DNA of 14,773 bases. Source: JAHEME01 sp034435035. Its GTDB lineage: Bacteria; Chloroflexota; Anaerolineae; Aggregatilineales; UBA3940. Below are positions 14,185-14,773 of the stretch, in pieces (positions within the stretch are counted from its first letter, which is position 1; each line of letters opens with the position of its first letter). Location of the stretch: positions 1 through 14,773 of the forward strand of contig DAOTXW010000033.1 of assembly GCA_034435035.1 (NCBI GenBank). The letters run 5' to 3'. The notes under the pieces are model-generated. The model ran no database searches. It was not told where the DNA came from and was given only the letters and a program-made list of their open reading frames with translations. Made by a program: the position numbers and the translations under genes.

Positions 14185-14709
14185 CTACTCGCGCTTCGCC
14201 GCCCGCCGGGCCGCCTCGCGCTTCTCGATGAAGACATCCAGCGGCTGGCGGCGCTCGGCGGCGATGCCGAGGTCCTTCAGGTCCTCATCGCGCTCGGCGG
14301 CCAGGTGGCGGATCAGGTGGGTGTAGGTCAGCATGGCCGCCGGGTAGATGATCCCGCCGGCGTTGTGCATCAGAAAGACGGCCCGCAGGTGCTGATCGCG
14401 CATCATCTGCGCTGCCGCGGTCAGCGGGATGTCCGGGGGAACCTGCGGCACCCCCTCGCTCATGATCTCCTCGACGGGCAGTCCCTCGAGATCCTCGCGC
14501 CCGTAAGCCCGCACCAGATCGTCCCGGCTGAGGACGCCGACGCCGTGGCCTTCCTCATCGAGCACCACCAGCGCCTCGATGTCTTTGGCCAGCATCAGGC
14601 GGGCGGCCTCCAGCGCCGGCGTGTGGGCCGGGCAGGTGGGCACGCCGACCTTCATCAGGTCGCGCACCAGGGCGCGGTCGGTGAGCGGGTTGTCGTCGGG
14701 CACAGGCAT
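14185..14709 (-). CDS. CBS-domain pair protein
   Basis: This 174-residue cytoplasmic protein consists of two CBS domains, which together bind adenosyl nucleotides as energy sensors. CBS1 spans about 14-70 (VRDLMKVGVPTCPAHTPALEAARLML, then IEALVVLDEEGHGVGVLSRDDLV). CBS2 spans about 77-135 (PVEEIMSEGVPQVPPDIPLTAAAQMM, then LRAVFLMHNAGGIIYPAAMLTYTHLI). A charged helical tail (148-174, rich in Arg, Glu and Ala) follows. No catalytic domain is attached. It is the first gene of the co-directional run that leads into mazEF and acs, after a ribosome site near AGGCAGG. Its partner is unknown; regulation of the following genes or enzymes by energy state is possible but unproven. Confidence 0.85.
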   Translation of the reverse strand: MPVPDDNPLTDRALVRDLMKVGVPTCPAHTPALEAARLMLAKDIEALVVLDEEGHGVGVLSRDDLVRAYGREDLEGLPVEEIMSEGVPQVPPDIPLTAAAQMMRDQHLRAVFLMHNAGGIIYPAAMLTYTHLIRHLAAERDEDLKDLGIAAERRQPLDVFIEKREAARRAAKRE

Positions 14710-14730
14710 CAGCCTGCCTATTTCGCTCGC

Positions 14731-14769
14731 AGGGGCACGAGGCGACCTCCGGTCGCTTGCCGTGCCCCT
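14731..14769. terminator. Long imperfect hairpin upstream of the CBS gene
   Basis: Outer arms AGGGGCACG (14731-14739) and CGTGCCCCT (14761-14769) pair perfectly over 9 bp. The inner part AGGCGACC with GGTCGCTT pairs over 8 bp including one G-T, with loop TCC and a 2-nt GC bulge. It probably ends the gene beyond the window edge, or it is a dispersed genomic hairpin, since its outer sequence resembles the one at 5265-5293. No T tract is visible before the window ends. Confidence 0.6.
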
Positions 14770-14773
14770 CGAA

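Overview
The window is GC-rich and densely coded. Fourteen of the sixteen genes I support lie on the minus strand. The gene content points to an anaerobic or facultative bacterium with the bacterial, tetrahydrofolate-based Wood-Ljungdahl pathway. The mix of acs genes, an ArsR-DUF2087 regulator and a GH5 enzyme would suit a Chloroflexota (Anaerolineae-like) genome. That assignment is inferred from gene content and codon style and has not been tested by phylogeny.

Left part (about 1-4160, minus strand): a secreted GH5-type glycoside hydrolase, a secreted protein with an unusual acidic cysteine-rich tail, and a squalene/phytoene synthase family enzyme. Each looks like its own transcription unit. 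The first two each have a spaced inverted repeat upstream that could be an operator.

Middle (about 4328-5293, plus strand): a two-gene operon made of an unknown 84-residue protein and an ArsR-family regulator with a C-terminal DUF2087 domain, overlapping by 20 nt. Its promoter is near-consensus (TTGACA, 17 nt, TATGAT). One perfect palindrome covers the -35 box and a second, unrelated one covers the predicted start of transcription. The operon ends at a hairpin shared with the convergent metVF gene.

Right part (about 5321-14709, minus strand): a long co-directional run. In transcription order it reads CBS-pair protein, STAS-like protein, MazE-like antitoxin, MazF-like toxin, acsD, acsC, a 78-residue cysteine-rich protein, a CoA-binding protein, acsV (RACo), acsE, and a fused metV-metF. 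The acs and met genes carry the one-carbon unit from methylene-tetrahydrofolate to the corrinoid protein. MetVF makes methyl-THF, AcsE moves the methyl group to cobalt on AcsCD, and AcsV reactivates oxidised Co(II). The CO dehydrogenase/acetyl-CoA synthase subunits (acsA, acsB) are not in the window.

The most novel-looking items are the 78-residue Cys protein and the CoA-binding protein inside the acs run, the MazEF pair placed directly in front of acsD, the doubly palindromic ArsR promoter, and the secreted Cys-rich protein. I saw no tRNA, rRNA, CRISPR array, transposase or insertion sequence.
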